DNA of 64,000 nucleotides, from contig JAJIRX010000510.1 of assembly GCA_023853785.1 (NCBI GenBank), forward strand, positions 1,240,001-1,304,000, read 5' to 3'. How positions within the stretch are numbered: the first letter of the stretch is position 1; the number at the start of each line of letters is the position of its first letter. Shown in pieces: positions 48,009 through 63,099 of this stretch. The DNA comes from Psilocybe azurescens. Taxonomy: Eukaryota > Basidiomycota > Agaricomycetes > Agaricales > Agrocybaceae. The translations under genes and the position numbers were made by a program. The notes below the pieces were generated by a model that saw nothing but the letters and a program-made list of their open reading frames with translations, ran no database searches and was not told the DNA's origin.

Positions 48009-49229
48009 TCAGACCTTGGCCTTGGCCTCACCGAGAGCCTTCTGAACAGCCGCCAAAACTCGCGGGTGATCGTCTTTTCCAGCAGCAATAACACCAAAGT
48101 TCTCGCCCAAGGTTCGTCCGAGCCCGAAGTTCAACGGTTCGCCTCTAGAATCGGTAACGATTCCACCCGCTTCTTCGACGAGGATCTGGCCGGGTGCGTG
48201 GTCCCAGATCTTTTCTCGGTAGCCTACGCCTGTAGGCATGCGAAGATAAGCGCCACCATCGCCCCTGGCGAGACAGCCGTACTTTGCTTGGCTGTCCATT
48301 CGTGTTGCCGGCCGTGTGATGTTCAGGAGAGAGGAGACACGATCGTTGAAGGAGTGGGAGGAGTGCGCGGCTTCGACTGATTCGAGGAAGTTGAACGTTT
48401 CTGGTGTGGAGGTTGGGATTGTCAGAGGTGTGGGATTCGCGCCAGAGAGGGTAAGCTAAGTAAAAGAAGATTAGTATAATGAAGAATGAGATCGATATAA
48501 GACAAATGTATGCGCACCTGTTGAGCTCCTTGTCCTCGAACGGCAACAAAAATGCATCCTGTGCCCTTCTCTGGGTTGGCAGGGTCGACTGGGAGATTTG
48601 GGCATCCGATAACGCCAACTTGCACTTTTGAATCGACAATGAGGGAGAGGCAGACGGCGTATTGCTCTCCACGGAGGAATCCTTTCGTTCCGTCAATGGG
48701 ATCGATTGTCCACATGCCTGACAGAGATTTTAGCACGAATATCTCGACAAACGAGTAAGAACTCACGCCCGGTGCTTCCACCCTCATAGTTCCCCCTATC
48801 GATGGCGTCGAGGAGCTCTGTATCCGATTTCGCTTGTCCTGGGCCGATTCCCCAATTCGCATTATCACCCAACCCAAGATCTGCTGTGATAGCTTCGTTG
48901 GCTAGCTCCACAATGCGATTCTTCATCTCCTTGCCCGACTCAACACGCAGGTCTGACGCATCTTCCTCTCCGACGATGGGATCCGCTGGGAACGCGTGGT
49001 ACAGTATCGAACTTATCACTGCCTGAGCAGCGAAATCTCCAACTAAAACCACCAAATCAGCACACATCTGACGACGCAACTGCAATTGCTTACCAGTCAC
49101 CGGGGATTTGTCTCCTTTGACAAGAGTTTCATTCTTCACAAGCTTGTTGAAGACCGAAGACGTGAGCTGGCACGCCCTACGCACGGCCGCGACGGCTACT
49201 TGTTCTTCTGTGGTAAATGCCAGCGACAT
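48009..49229 (-). CDS. 3'(2'),5'-bisphosphate nucleotidase (HAL2/MET22 type)
   Basis: Removes the 3' phosphate of 3'-phosphoadenosine 5'-phosphate to give AMP, clearing a by-product of sulfate assimilation; the family is Mg-dependent and usually inhibited by Li and Na. The start is ATG 49229 (MSLAFTTEEQVAVAAVRRAC); a longer in-frame start at 49295 is less likely because its extension is His-rich and unlike the family. Motifs are VGDFAAQAVI, PIVGEEDASDLR (acidic metal ligands), WTIDPIDGTKGFLRGEQYAV (DPIDGT metal-binding signature, about 48660-48715) and KIWDHAPGQILVEEAGG (WDxAxG, about 48160-48210). The C-terminus is LAAVQKALGEAKAKV. Three short introns are visible. The reading frame is clean. 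Confidence 0.93.
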
Positions 49230-50201
49230 TTGCCTACTTTTATGGTGGAGTTGGCGGTGGAAATGGACATTGCTGACTGCGCGGTGGTGTGCCAATCACA
49301 ATGAAATCAGTTTTTGTTTTTTTCACGCTGTGATGGTCAATAAGTACGCACTGCCCTCAATCAGTTCATAGGTCTTCACTCTTCTGCTTCCTAGAATTCC
49401 TGGAGGTGTGCGTAGAACATGCTTGAACAGCATATGATTGTTGCTGGTGCTAGCGTTGAGCGGTAAGCCTTGGGGAACTTTCAATGCGTGACTCCTCTTA
49501 ACCCACTTCCCGGTTCAAACTACAGCGAACGACGGGTGGGCCGTGACTAGGAACGAGGCAAAACTCGAGCGGAACAGTCTGTTTCACTGGCCCATATATT
49601 ATGGAAAGGGACTAGTGCAATAATGCACCGTAAATGAACGAAAGGACACAAAATCTAAGCTGCAGATTTGAGGTTAATCTGTCAATAAATTGTATCCCAA
49701 GGACAACTGTTCTGGCCTCGAATCTTCATCGGAAGTGAATGAAACCTATGCACATCACTGCAGTCCGGCTAGCCAGATGTTTCTTCGTCTCTTATTTTGT
49801 CGTGTCTCATGGCAGCTACCTACCTGCTTTTGGCGATCCGAGTCCGTCTTTTCTACTCGGCCAAGATGGTGACCGACAACAGGCGTGAACTGTTCTCCCT
49901 AGGCAATATATTTCGGCCACATATACGAAACTGAAATAACGCGGCCGAATCTGTACTTCACGGACTGTGACTACTAGTACCTCTTGATCTTCGAAGACCT
50001 ACTGTAAGTTGACTTCAAGGACAAGATGGGTGGCCTTCGAACCAACGATAATGACCGGTGGTATCCACATGATTGCAAAAGTCCCCTCTTTCCGCGACTA
50101 GAAAGTCTTCGGAGCCCAAGACAACCAGCGATGAAAGACAAAACTGCTGCAATCTACGAATAAGTACAAAGGTCACCACCCACTGAAGCACTGAGTGCTG
50201 G
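49230..50201. other. spacer
   Basis: Nearly 1 kb with no strong gene. A frame at about 50024-50160 (starting MGGLRTNDNDRWYPHD) could be an upstream exon of the following unrecognised gene, but its link is not convincing. Confidence 0.35.
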
Positions 50202-50925
50202 TTGGTGGTCATCCAGAAGTGGGTTTGCAGTGGCTCTAGCTTTTCTCCAATCTCTCGCAAGAGATTCGGTAGCAGTCAAGATATAATCGGAACAGTGGAC
50301 CACATTGTCTGGACCAGCAGTGACGTTCCGCTAAAGTCTACGGAGGAAGACGTACTGCCGTATTCAATCGAGTTTGCTGAACAAGGTCAAGGTACAATTA
50401 CATGTTCTAATTGCGCATTCACTGCGATGCAATTCTTATCAACCTACATCACTTAGCTGCGTTTGCCGTACGATTTTGGGGTTGGCGAAGCATGCGATAT
50501 TTCATCCCGGGGGATACATTGACATCAGGTACATTGGTTTCTTTACTCTAACAACTTGTTCATTCCATTCGATAGAGGTCTCAATGGCATGTGACCTAGA
50601 CCAGGAACCATTTGGTATCCGGCGTATTACTGCTTTGGATGGGCTCACAAGAGGACTGGCTGTGGACTTGGCGCCCGTACTGGTCAATCTTATCAACCCC
50701 GGAGCGGTGAGCAGTTTCTTTTACTACCAGTAAGGCAAACAATTAATTTATATGCAACTAGATTGACACGAAGTTTGTCTCCTTTTCTACGTGCACACAG
50801 TGCATGGATTCTCACAGATCACTTGCCATTAATCTAACGCACTTTCCCAGATTATGGATAAGCTACTTGGGGAGAACAAAGACATTTTGATGAAAGCATT
50901 CACTAACAGTACCCTCTTCAAATGA
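50202..50925 (+). CDS. unrecognised short protein (spliced, 3 introns)
   Basis: The product is not recognised. Four exons join in one frame with GT-AG introns. The first has RFGSSQDIIGTVDHIVWTSS and PLKSTEEDVLPYSIEFAEQG. After an intron (about 50392-50457) comes AFAVRFWGWRSMRYFIPGDT. After a second (about 50529-50575) comes EVSMACDLDQEPFGIRRITA, then LDGLTRGLAVDLAPVLVNLI. After a third (about 50707-50850) comes IMDKLLGENKDILMKAF, with stop TGA 50923-50925. The true 5' end is uncertain; ATG 50202 is simply the first in frame. The consistent splicing makes a real gene likely. It is Trp/Arg-rich in the middle and helical at the end, with no catalytic motif that I recognise. Confidence 0.5.
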
Positions 50926-51645
50926 TCCGGATAGTCTAGCGAGGCGCGATTGTGCTCCTTTTAGGTCTGCCTCTTTATGTTCATAACAAACATCCGTACT
51001 CTATATCGCAGAGGTTTATCTGTTTTTAATGAAGTGGGGACCCCGCTTTGCCACTTCTCGTCATGATCTGCGGTATATAGATGACATCTTGAATAGATGC
51101 GGGTACATTACGGGTCAGGGACTCGACGTAGAAGGAGGGTGTTTGCTTGTGTAAAGAAAATGCCAATATTCAACTCCCTGGCCATTCATGATTCAATGAA
51201 CCCAGCACCAAATGAGTTGTTTGACCAGAAAATATAAATAGCCAGTACTACAGTGTACAAGCTACAAATTATGGTCGATAGTGATGATAATTCAGAGGTA
51301 ACCAGACCCAAATTTGTATTGGCATTTTGATCTTTCAATATTACCTTTATCCTTGAAAGATTTTGTTTGAACCTACAAGGCAATAGCCACAAATGATATA
51401 TAGAGGTATGTCTCTAGATTTGTGCCCAAACGGATCCGACGGCTGTATTGAACCTCTAAGTTACAGGCAGCGAGTATGCATGCTGTACATCGATCTATCT
51501 TGCCAGGTGCTTGGTGCATCGGAACATTTAAGCTGATTGAAATGGAAACTAAATCCCAGGTAATAAAAATTATAATGTGGCTAATATGTGCAGAAAAGAC
51601 GTATGGAGGCGTATATATCATAAATGTTCCAGACATATACATGAA
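50926..51645. other. spacer between convergent genes
   Basis: About 700 bases. The frames at 51186-51392 and 51373-51642 (minus) are hydrophobic but have no start context or exon partners, and they lie downstream of the next minus-strand gene. No repeat was seen. Confidence 0.35.
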
Positions 51646-52961
51646 TTACGACATAGATAAATGACTTGTTTTGTATGCCGATGCAGAAAGCTGATCGTGC
51701 ACCGATTCGACGACTTGTTTGATTTCCACCTCAATTTTATCCTGTGATGACCGACTATACGTGCTCTCTGGTCGCTCTAGCACATCTACAACCCCAAGGT
51801 GGCTACGTTTCATGACGATCGACTCGATTGTTTGTGGTTGCGCATAATTGGCGATCGATATTGGCAATGTCGAACCGCTGGACCCTCTGATCTTCGATGT
51901 TCTGAATACCCAGCTGAACATAATGTTTATCGTCACCGAGTATGGAACAAATATCGCAAGTCGATATCCGGCGTCTGAGGAATATACGTAAAACCAGGTA
52001 ATTGCAGCCAAGCCAGATATCATAGCGACCCTGTTTCCGTTAATGTCTATAATTAGCTTCCAAAACTATAAATAGATTATGGATCACTGACAAATAACAA
52101 ATTTGGCTGGTTTGCAACATCGTTCTAGAGAAAACCGGAAGAGTTTCTCCAAGGACGTAAACTCGATATCCACCCTTTAACGTCAGCTTTCGCTCTTGGG
52201 GATGAGAGGGTCTGCCGAGACGGTATGTTATGGCCGCGAAGACTACGAGGTGGTTGAATGTGGGCCCGAATACGGCCACTGAAAAATATTCCGCTGTCAC
52301 CATCTCGGTGCAGAAAGGGGAGGAAGGGGGATAACGGATGGCCTTGAGGCTCGTTGTAGTCGTCAGACTCATCCCTACAGCCACAAGCCAGAGGAACCCA
52401 AACACTCCGGATATTATCTTCGATCTGTTCCATGCAGCGGACACTCGGAAAAATGAGAGGAGCAACGTCGTCGCGATGAAGATGTTGTAGGCCACTAGAA
52501 TTCCTGCTTGAACGCCCCCGCAATTCTTTACAGGGCGAGCTATTGAGAGTATATCAGCCTTTGGTATCGGGTTCTAACGCGCGCCGAGTTCTTACTCAAC
52601 ATAAATGTCTCCATCAAGGCGAAGGCTAGCGCTGAGAATCTGAAAAGTATCAGGTATGATGCACGAATAACCACACTGAGATGATACATACCTCGAGACA
52701 GAATACACCAGAAGAGGCAAATTTCCTCCATGCTTTTTGAAGAGCTGATAATCCCGACCTACGTTGAATAGAATATCCCAAATTAATACCTACATATCTA
52801 GCGTTGAACAATTTTATTTGAACTCGTATGAAGACAGAAGGGGTACGTATACTCAGGCTTCCTACTGTGAAGTAGGTCGCTATAGACAGGCGGAATGCCT
52901 TCTGTGCGTCAATTGAAAAAGAGGTTGCCAGAGGATACGATGCATCTGTCGCAATGCTCAT
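51646..52961 (-). CDS. seven-helix integral membrane protein
   Basis: The start is ATG 52961 (MSIATDASYPLATSFSI), then AFRLSIATYFTVGSLS, an opening motif shared with the genes at 54148-55442 and 63100-64000. Later helices include FSALAFALMETFML, NIFIATTLLLSFFRVSAAWN, GVFGFLWLVAVGMSLTTT, FGPTFNHLVVFAAITYRLG and a final pair near VAMISGLAAITWFYVYSS and LAIFVPYSVTINIMFSWVFR. The hydrophilic C-terminus ends at 51646. A conserved FCTEM...AEYFSVAVFGP loop lies between helices. There are about five introns. The function is unknown; the family is basidiomycete-specific as far as I know. Confidence 0.75.
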
Positions 52962-54147
52962 CTCAAAACCTGGGGTGATTAGACTCCGGGGTACCTCAGC
53001 GAGTTGAAACGGAGAAAAAACAAGCGTTCGCTCTTATATCTAGTAGACCCAGACCAATCACTAACCTTCTTCCAGCGACATCACGAAACTAACGGCATTT
53101 GCCTATGTGACCTATGGTTACGAGCCATATTCACTGTGTAATATCAATTCTCAACATTTAAACTCGTCGTTGCCGACGAAGCATCACAGACACACAGCAA
53201 CTAATCAAAATCACACCCCATCGCAGAGTCAATGGTGATATTTGAAGAATTTTTGGTCTTCGCTGTAAAGATTATCTTGATATAGTACGGTTTTGTGAAC
53301 GGTAAGGGGGTCATCAGCGTATGCTATAGGGCAAGTTTGCAATGAGCCGGAACTCTGGGCGGGTTGAGTCGAATGTGTGATAATCTCAGGGTTTCGCGTA
53401 TTTTGATCATGATGCTGGAACCTCGGAGATCAAACCCACGCACCGTTCACTCTCTCCAAATCATTGGTCAGAAACTGAAGGCCTCTTCAAGTCTGCTAAT
53501 CTAATGATCAACAAACGTTACAATCAGGTCTCAGTGGGTATCAAGGGATGTACATAATGCTTGTGATTCGCACAAGGTGGGCACACGGAGAATATGAGCG
53601 CTGAGCGAATAGTCTACGTCATGTAGAAGTTCATTGCATGTCCGGTTGAAGGAAGATACGGTCAGCACTCAGATCAGGCATTGAAGTTTTAAAGAAGATA
53701 CTAGTTAGTTGCCTTTTCGCTGTAAGATATAGGAGTACAAGTGACATTGGGCCCCATCCGAGCACTAAAGTGACTGACGCTGGGTCAAAGACTCTGAATC
53801 GGAGGCTGAGTCGCCTGTTATCCTCTCACGACCCCGAGTAACCCACTCAATGATAATTACATGACTATGAATCGCTCGATACTACATGTGGTGGACTGGT
53901 AAATCGATGTTCAACGCAGTTACGTATGGACATGCTTATGATCCCGAAAGAGAGGGAAATTTCTCATTTAATGACTCAGACTCGAATGCATGCGTTTCAT
54001 GGTCGATTGTTCGACATCTTGACACCTATTACTGATGTTACTATTCTTGAATTCAGTGGCTATAAATGGTGCACTCAGAAGTTCTGATACTAGTACAGGC
54101 GGTCGAGAATGTCCGTCTATAAAGTAAACCTAGATCATTCTGACCTA
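52962..54147. other. spacer between two paralogous seven-helix genes
   Basis: About 1.2 kb without a coding exon that I could support. No repeat or RNA gene was recognised. Confidence 0.4.
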
Positions 54148-55442
54148 TTAAACGACGAAATTTAGGTAGTCCAATGACCCTGCTATTTTCCCTTCATGTG
54201 GGCTCGTTATATCCGCTTTCATATCAATGACTCTGTTAACCTCAATCTGTATTGGTAGACTAGGTGGTCCATTCTGTGAATCTCCGCCGCCGGATCGTGA
54301 TATCTCGAATTCATTTCGTCTTGTTTGCGTCGTTGTGTGAGGATTTACAGATGTCGAAGGGGCTATGGGCATGGTGCTCGTAGTTAATTTTGCCGATCTG
54401 AACACCCAACTGAACATGATGTTGACGATAACAGAGTAAGGGACGAATATTGCGAGTCGATATTCTGGATCGGATGCGTATACATAGAACCATGCAATCG
54501 CGGCTATTCCAGATAGAACGGCCACCCTTCAAGACCTCATTCAGTCGCGGCTCGAGACTGAATAACCAATCGGAATACGTACAAGTAGCACAGCTGACTA
54601 GCCTGCAACAGTGTTTTTGAGAACGCTGGAAGAGATTCCCCAGAATGAACACTTTATAGCTTGACTTCATGGAAAATTTATCGTGGACCACAGCTAGGTG
54701 GGTTCTGCAGACTCCGTAAGTTATCGCGATAAATACAAGGATGTGGTTAATGGTGGGTGCAAAGACTGCCGCTGCGACGAAGCCATCCAGGACGAACTCA
54801 TTACAGTAAGGCGATCCGTCCAGATGAGAGAATGGGAGCCCTACTATCACGGTAAGGGACCCAGCGACACCTGCAAGCCAGAAGAAGAAGTAGATGCCGA
54901 TGATGTAGTAGTTCTTAGCCCAGACTGCACAGACGCGAAAATACGAGAGAAGCATTGTGGTTGACATGAGGATGGTGTTAAGAGCTAATAGACCCTGTTG
55001 GAAGCTGTGGCAATCTTGAATGGGCATGGCTAGGATAGGATTAATGTCGGGACCGACGCGGTAAGCTTGTAGCTGCTACGGACTCACTTATCACAATTGC
55101 TCCCATCAAGCTGAAGCCAAGTGTTGACGCTCTACATTAATTACAGTCTTATGTTACTTCGACAATATTTGCCGAAGGAAAAAGGCACTCACCTAGATAG
55201 AAGATACACCGCTGCAGGGAAATTGATACCATGTAAGCGTATTATTTGGTAATCTGCACCAAGATTATATAGGATGTCCCAAATAAAAACCTGAAGATGA
55301 GTAGACATTAGTTCGTTGAAAGATAGGAAATTTGTCCATAATTTACGCTTAGCGCGCCCACAACAAAATCGGTCCCAATCGAGAGCCTATAAGCTTCTAG
55401 ATAGTTGGGGGTGAAAATCACTGCTGGTGGAGGGGGCGCCAT
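54148..55442 (-). CDS. seven-helix integral membrane protein
   Basis: The start is ATG 55442 (MAPPPPAVIFTPNYLEAYRL), then SIGTDFVVGALS, matching the opening of the neighbour at 51646-52961. Further helices are LALNTILMSTTMLLSYFRVC, YYIIGIYFFFWLAGVAGSLT, VAAAVFAPTINHILVFIAIT, SGIAAIAWFYVYASDPEYRL and AIFVPYSVIVNIMFSWVFRS. The tail is hydrophilic and ends at 54148. The loop motif SPYCNEFVLDGFVAAAVFAP parallels the other two copies. Several short introns fit. It is clearly a paralogue of its neighbour, probably by local duplication. The function is unknown. Confidence 0.75.
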
Positions 55443-57694
55443 TGTTTGGCGAGGTGGCGGCAGGGATAATAGCCAATGACCTGGATAAATGCAGATGGGA
55501 ATTTCAAGGGCGTCAAGCTGACAGTCATTATATACCTGCCGACTAAATATACATACCAGGTATCTCGCGTACCGTTACTCTTCTCATGTTGTCCAGTATA
55601 TTGCAAAAATTAAGTTAGTTCGGATTTCCAGCAGATTCTCTGTCGTCTGAAATTATTTTCAGCCTTGGCAACCAGCATGGTAGATGGTAGCAGATAGAAT
55701 GACAACGATACCTTCTCGCTGTCTGCCGGGGAAGTTCTAATTTATTTAAGTGAGAAAGTGATCCATAACAATCATATAGATCCCTCCATCCTGGCAGATG
55801 CAGAATAGTTTTAGTCTCTTTCCAGTACCTTAGTATGCCACATGATACCACATAATGATCAATTGCTCTCGAGAAACCTATTGTAGCTGTCAATGGGGGA
55901 TTTTAGTGCTGATGTCTCCAGAGGATTCCTCACTATCGTCAGTTTCAGCGCTTCCCGGTGTTCCACTTACACCGTTCCATTCCCAATTGCTGTCCAAATC
56001 ACAAAGTTATAATTCGATAATTTCATGAACATCGAATATACACCTTGATGATCATTCTTTAATTGACGGGTTAATTATATAACGGAAAATAGATGTCGCA
56101 TCTTGTTGGTTATCGCTTTTCGGCACATGGTACGCATGCCTGTAGGCTGTGACTAGATTAAGATCATTTGACCGGTGTTCAAGAAATGTATGTCGAATGA
56201 TTCGAGTTTCTCGCGCTAGATTGAGTTCTTGCCACGTCCCAGGATCCGCGCTCTAGACCGTTCCCAGAGCTCTTGCGTTGATGTCAAAGTTTGCCACTTG
56301 AACAACCCAGAATCCCAGATTAGGAACGACAGAGCCGTGACCGCAGTCTATCATTTTCATGAAGAGACTTCGTAATACGATAACCTCTGGCTGTGCTCAA
56401 TGAATTTTTGAATGAAGCGCCGCTGGTGTAGAATACGAATGACAGGGTGTGACGCTGTTTCACCAAGGGACGAGTCCTAAGACAGGATAAATGTCCACCC
56501 TCCAGCCCATCATATTTGGTGGCGTCTTGAGGAGGCCAGAATCCGATGTCTGTTGAGATGGACTTGCTTTCAGGAACATCAAAATAAAAATAAAAATAAT
56601 GACAGAGCTACTACTCAAGTATTCCGGGATGCCGATGAGGACAACTTGTGGCCATCATAGATGCGTACGGATGGCAGGCGAGTCCTAAGAGTCAAAGAGA
56701 GATTAAAGCATACTCTCCAGCTTGTCGCATTTGACGGCATCTAAAGAAGGTCAGAATCCGATATCTGTTGCAATATAACGGCTTTCAGGAACATCAAAAC
56801 GACAGACTTACTACTCAAATGTTCCTGGGTGCCGATGAAGACCAACTGTAGCCATTACCGACGCGGTAACTATCAGAAAGAGCACAATTCTTCTCGTAAG
56901 TCCTCTTGCTTAACCGGGAGAATAGAGCAGTTTTCTGCCAGAGCGACAAGCAGCGTCGGATAGTAAAAATTGGAGTGGCTCCGGTTATCAATTTCTCCAG
57001 TCCGGGCGACAGGATATCTGTCTTTTGAATTTTGGGCCCTTAAATAAGGAGATCAAAACGAGCCTACTGAGAATATTGCACAAGACACGCGAGCTCAGAC
57101 GTACATGGTCACAATTCATGTGGGACACGCGGCAAGTACGAGTTCTTGCGTTGATATCAACGTTTGCCAATTTGGCAACATTCTTGAGGAGGTTAGAACC
57201 CGATGGATCACAGATCTCATGACAATGACGAACTTATAATGATCTTCTGGGATGACGACAAACACTCCCAGTAGCCACTACGAGTGCCTTCTCATAGGTC
57301 CGGTTAGGAGTCAAAAAGCGATTTGATGGTAAGTAGATCATCAGGTCGATTTGAGGTTGATTGAAGAACCTGAGCTAGAAAAAGGTTGTTGCTTTAGTTT
57401 TAGAAGAAGGATCATACCGAAGCTAGAATGCTGGGTATACCATGCGCATATCATAAGAATGGCATTCAAAGAGAGGTCAAAAGCATAAAACGTAGTTGAA
57501 TTCATGCATGACAGTTGGTTGACAAAGAGGAAAAGTCAGCCGTTCAATAGTCCGCCAGTATCATGGGTACACGGTCCGGAAAGCTTACATAATGTCCAGG
57601 TTAATTACCCCGTTGAATCGTGTCCAAAATTTATCAGAATCTTCGGACTTGTCTATTTCTCTTTCTCGTTCCCCTCAATTCCTGAAGGGCAGCG
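55443..57694. other. long spacer with degenerate repeats
   Basis: About 2.25 kb with no supportable gene. The 55615-55893 frame has no family resemblance. The part 56270-57260 contains four diverged direct repeats, listed separately. The right end precedes the mitochondrial EF-G gene and must contain its promoter. Confidence 0.45.
56270..57260. repeat. four degenerate direct repeats
   Basis: Two adjacent units (about 56497-56660 and 56713-56870) share ACTCTCCAGC-like starts, AGAATCCGAT, TCTGTTG, CTTTCAGGAACATCAAAA and GATGCCGATGA-like stretches. A third copy near 57138-57260 and a fourth near 56271-56360 share TCTTGCGTTGAT...GTTTGCCA, and the third also shares CTTGAGGAGG. The first unit carries an A-rich simple-sequence insertion (AAAATAAAAATAAAAATAAT, about 56580-56600). 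The copies do not form an open reading frame. Confidence 0.55.
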
Positions 57695-60815
<3,121 letters not shown>

Positions 60816-61038
60816 ATAATTGCTAGACCATAGATATATATGTTGTATCTCATAATATCCCCCCTATTAACATTTTTTAACCAAATCTTTCAAGTAAACC
60901 TTGGACGTTTGTTCGAACCTGTGTGTAACGATAGGGTGACAGTTAAGTCACGTGACATACATATTGTGACCTGAGGTTTGTAACATCCACGTCGACGAGG
61001 ACGCAAAGTCTGGAAAGACTTGAACTGAACTGAACAAA

Positions 61039-62379
61039 ATGGTGAGGCTCATATTAAATTCCTGATATTCAATACTGATTTCAACAACTTATAGGCGTCC
61101 GCAATGGTCTCCGATTCCGTCCCCATTGAGACGGCACATGAGGACATGATTGTATGTCTTGTTTGAGTTTTGTTGAGCATCCGTGTTAACAAATGGTATT
61201 TTGCGCATGCAGCATGATGCACAACTAGATTATTATGGAAAGAGGCTGGCTACGTGCTCTTCGGATCGCACTGTGAAGGTGTTCGATGTTGTGGACGGAG
61301 AGACACGCTCGTCGGCGGGTCATACGCTGAAAGGGTACGCGATGCTTGTGTGCTTATAGTAAACCGCGCACTGGTCAATAACTTACGGATGTCGGTGGAT
61401 CTGCGTTTGTAGACATACAGGTCCTGTATGGCAAGTCGCCTGGGCGCACCCCAAATACGGCCATATTCTCGCCTCCAGCTCGTACGACGGCAAAGTGTTG
61501 ATCTGGAAGGAACAGCAATCACAGGGAAACAATGCGGGCGGTTGGATTAAGATCAAAGAACACACACTGCATACTGCCTCAGGTGCGAGACAGCTTCTTG
61601 TTATCCATCTGTTCTATACGGAGGGCGATACTGATTCACCCTGTTTAGTCAACTCTGTCTCGTGGGCACCTCATGAACTTGGTGCCATTCTTGCTTGCGC
61701 CTCCTCGGATGGAAAGGTGTCCGTCCTCACATTCAAAAGTGCGTTCTAGTCGATTCCGCTCTTGATGCGACAACACGTTCTTACAATCTTCGCAGATGAC
61801 GGTCAATGGGACGCCGACATCTTTACTGGCCACGCTATCGGCTGCAACGCCGTCTCCTGGGCCCCCGCCGTCCTCCCTGGATCCCTCATTACCCCCAACA
61901 AGCCCCCGCCCCCGGACAAGCGCCCACTACACCCCAGACCTTCTCCGTGAAACGCTTCGCCAGCGCAGGCTGCGACAACCTCGTCAAGATCTGGGGGTAC
62001 AGGGAGGACTCGCAGTCGTGGGTCGAGGAGGAAAACGCTCGAGGGCCACACCGACTGGGTCCGCGACGTCGCGTGGGCCCCGAATATCGGGCTTCCCCGC
62101 AGCTACATCGCCACTGCGTCCCAGGACAAAAGCGTTCTTATATGGACGAAGGAGACGCCTACGTCTCCGTGGGTGAAGACCGCGTTGGACCCGTCGTCGA
62201 CTATTGTTTCGCCTGCCGGCGCGCCGCCCCCGCCTGGCAAGTTCCCCGATGTCGTCTGGCGTGTGTCATGGAGTCTCGCGGGTAACCTGCTCGCTGTCAG
62301 CTGTGGAGATGGGAAAGTTACCCTCTGGAAGGAGAACTTGAAAGGCATCTGGGAGTGTGTCAGCGATATGAATAGCTAA
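61039..62379 (+). CDS. SEC13: SEC13, WD40 coat and nuclear-pore protein, two apparent frameshifts
   Basis: WD40 beta-propeller protein shared by the COPII coat (with Sec31), the Nup84 nuclear-pore complex and the SEA complex. The first exon appears to hold only the start codon (ATG 61039-61041), followed by an intron and then [19 protein letters not shown]; an in-frame ATG at 61104 is the alternative start. Family blocks are [138 protein letters not shown] and [20 protein letters not shown]. The stop is TAA 62377-62379. The frame breaks twice: at the C5 run 61892-61896 (one base short) and at the A4 run 62032-62035 (one base long). Both sides of each break are well conserved, so the breaks are probably sequence errors. 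Confidence 0.93.
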
Positions 62380-63099
62380 ATTGCAGCGATCCAGCTTTCT
62401 CTCTCGCTCTCTCCTTCTCTAGAATACCAATGATATTATTTCTCTGAAAATCTTTTAGAGCCGGTCCGGCCGTCGACTAGTTTTCTTCCGAAACCCAAGC
62501 AGTGTTCAAACTTCAACATACGACTGATGCGTAAGGTTTGTCCTCGCTATTTTGGTTAGGCTGTGGCTTGTAATTCTGACTGATACCTTGATTCTCGTTG
62601 CCGACCGACGAGCCCTCTTCATGTGCATTCAAACGTGCTAAATTTAGGTTTGATTATCTTCTGTGCGATGTTCTTCTATCTTGGGGTGAAACGCTGAGAG
62701 TGCTATATACGCCTCCATATTACCGGAATAAGACTTGAATTGCTCCCTAGGACGTCTCATGTCTCGACTCAAGTTCTGCCACGGCATTCTCACACCGTCA
62801 AATACTACAGGATGAAGCGTCAAATCATAACCACTACGCTGAGCTAGCGACTTGGCTGCAGACTATTTTTAGATCCATGATGGTGATTTGCGTCCTACAG
62901 TTGATTTTCTCCCTTTTCAGTGAGCTAAGATCAATGAATGCACAGACTTATGATCGCTGAATCAAATTTGCATACCACTTCAACACAGCCGTGCACGCGC
63001 TGAGTTCTATATAGATGACTGACCTCCTTGCGACGAAGGATAGTATCTGATTATCGTCGCCCTCCCAGATTCCCTCCCAACCCCCGGACCTTTTTAATT
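62380..63099. other. spacer, SEC13 3' flank and next promoter
   Basis: About 700 bases with no coding exon. A pyrimidine-rich CTCTCTCGCTCTCTCC tract lies near 62398-62415 just after the SEC13 stop. TATATAGATG near 63008 is a possible TATA element for the next gene. Confidence 0.4.
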
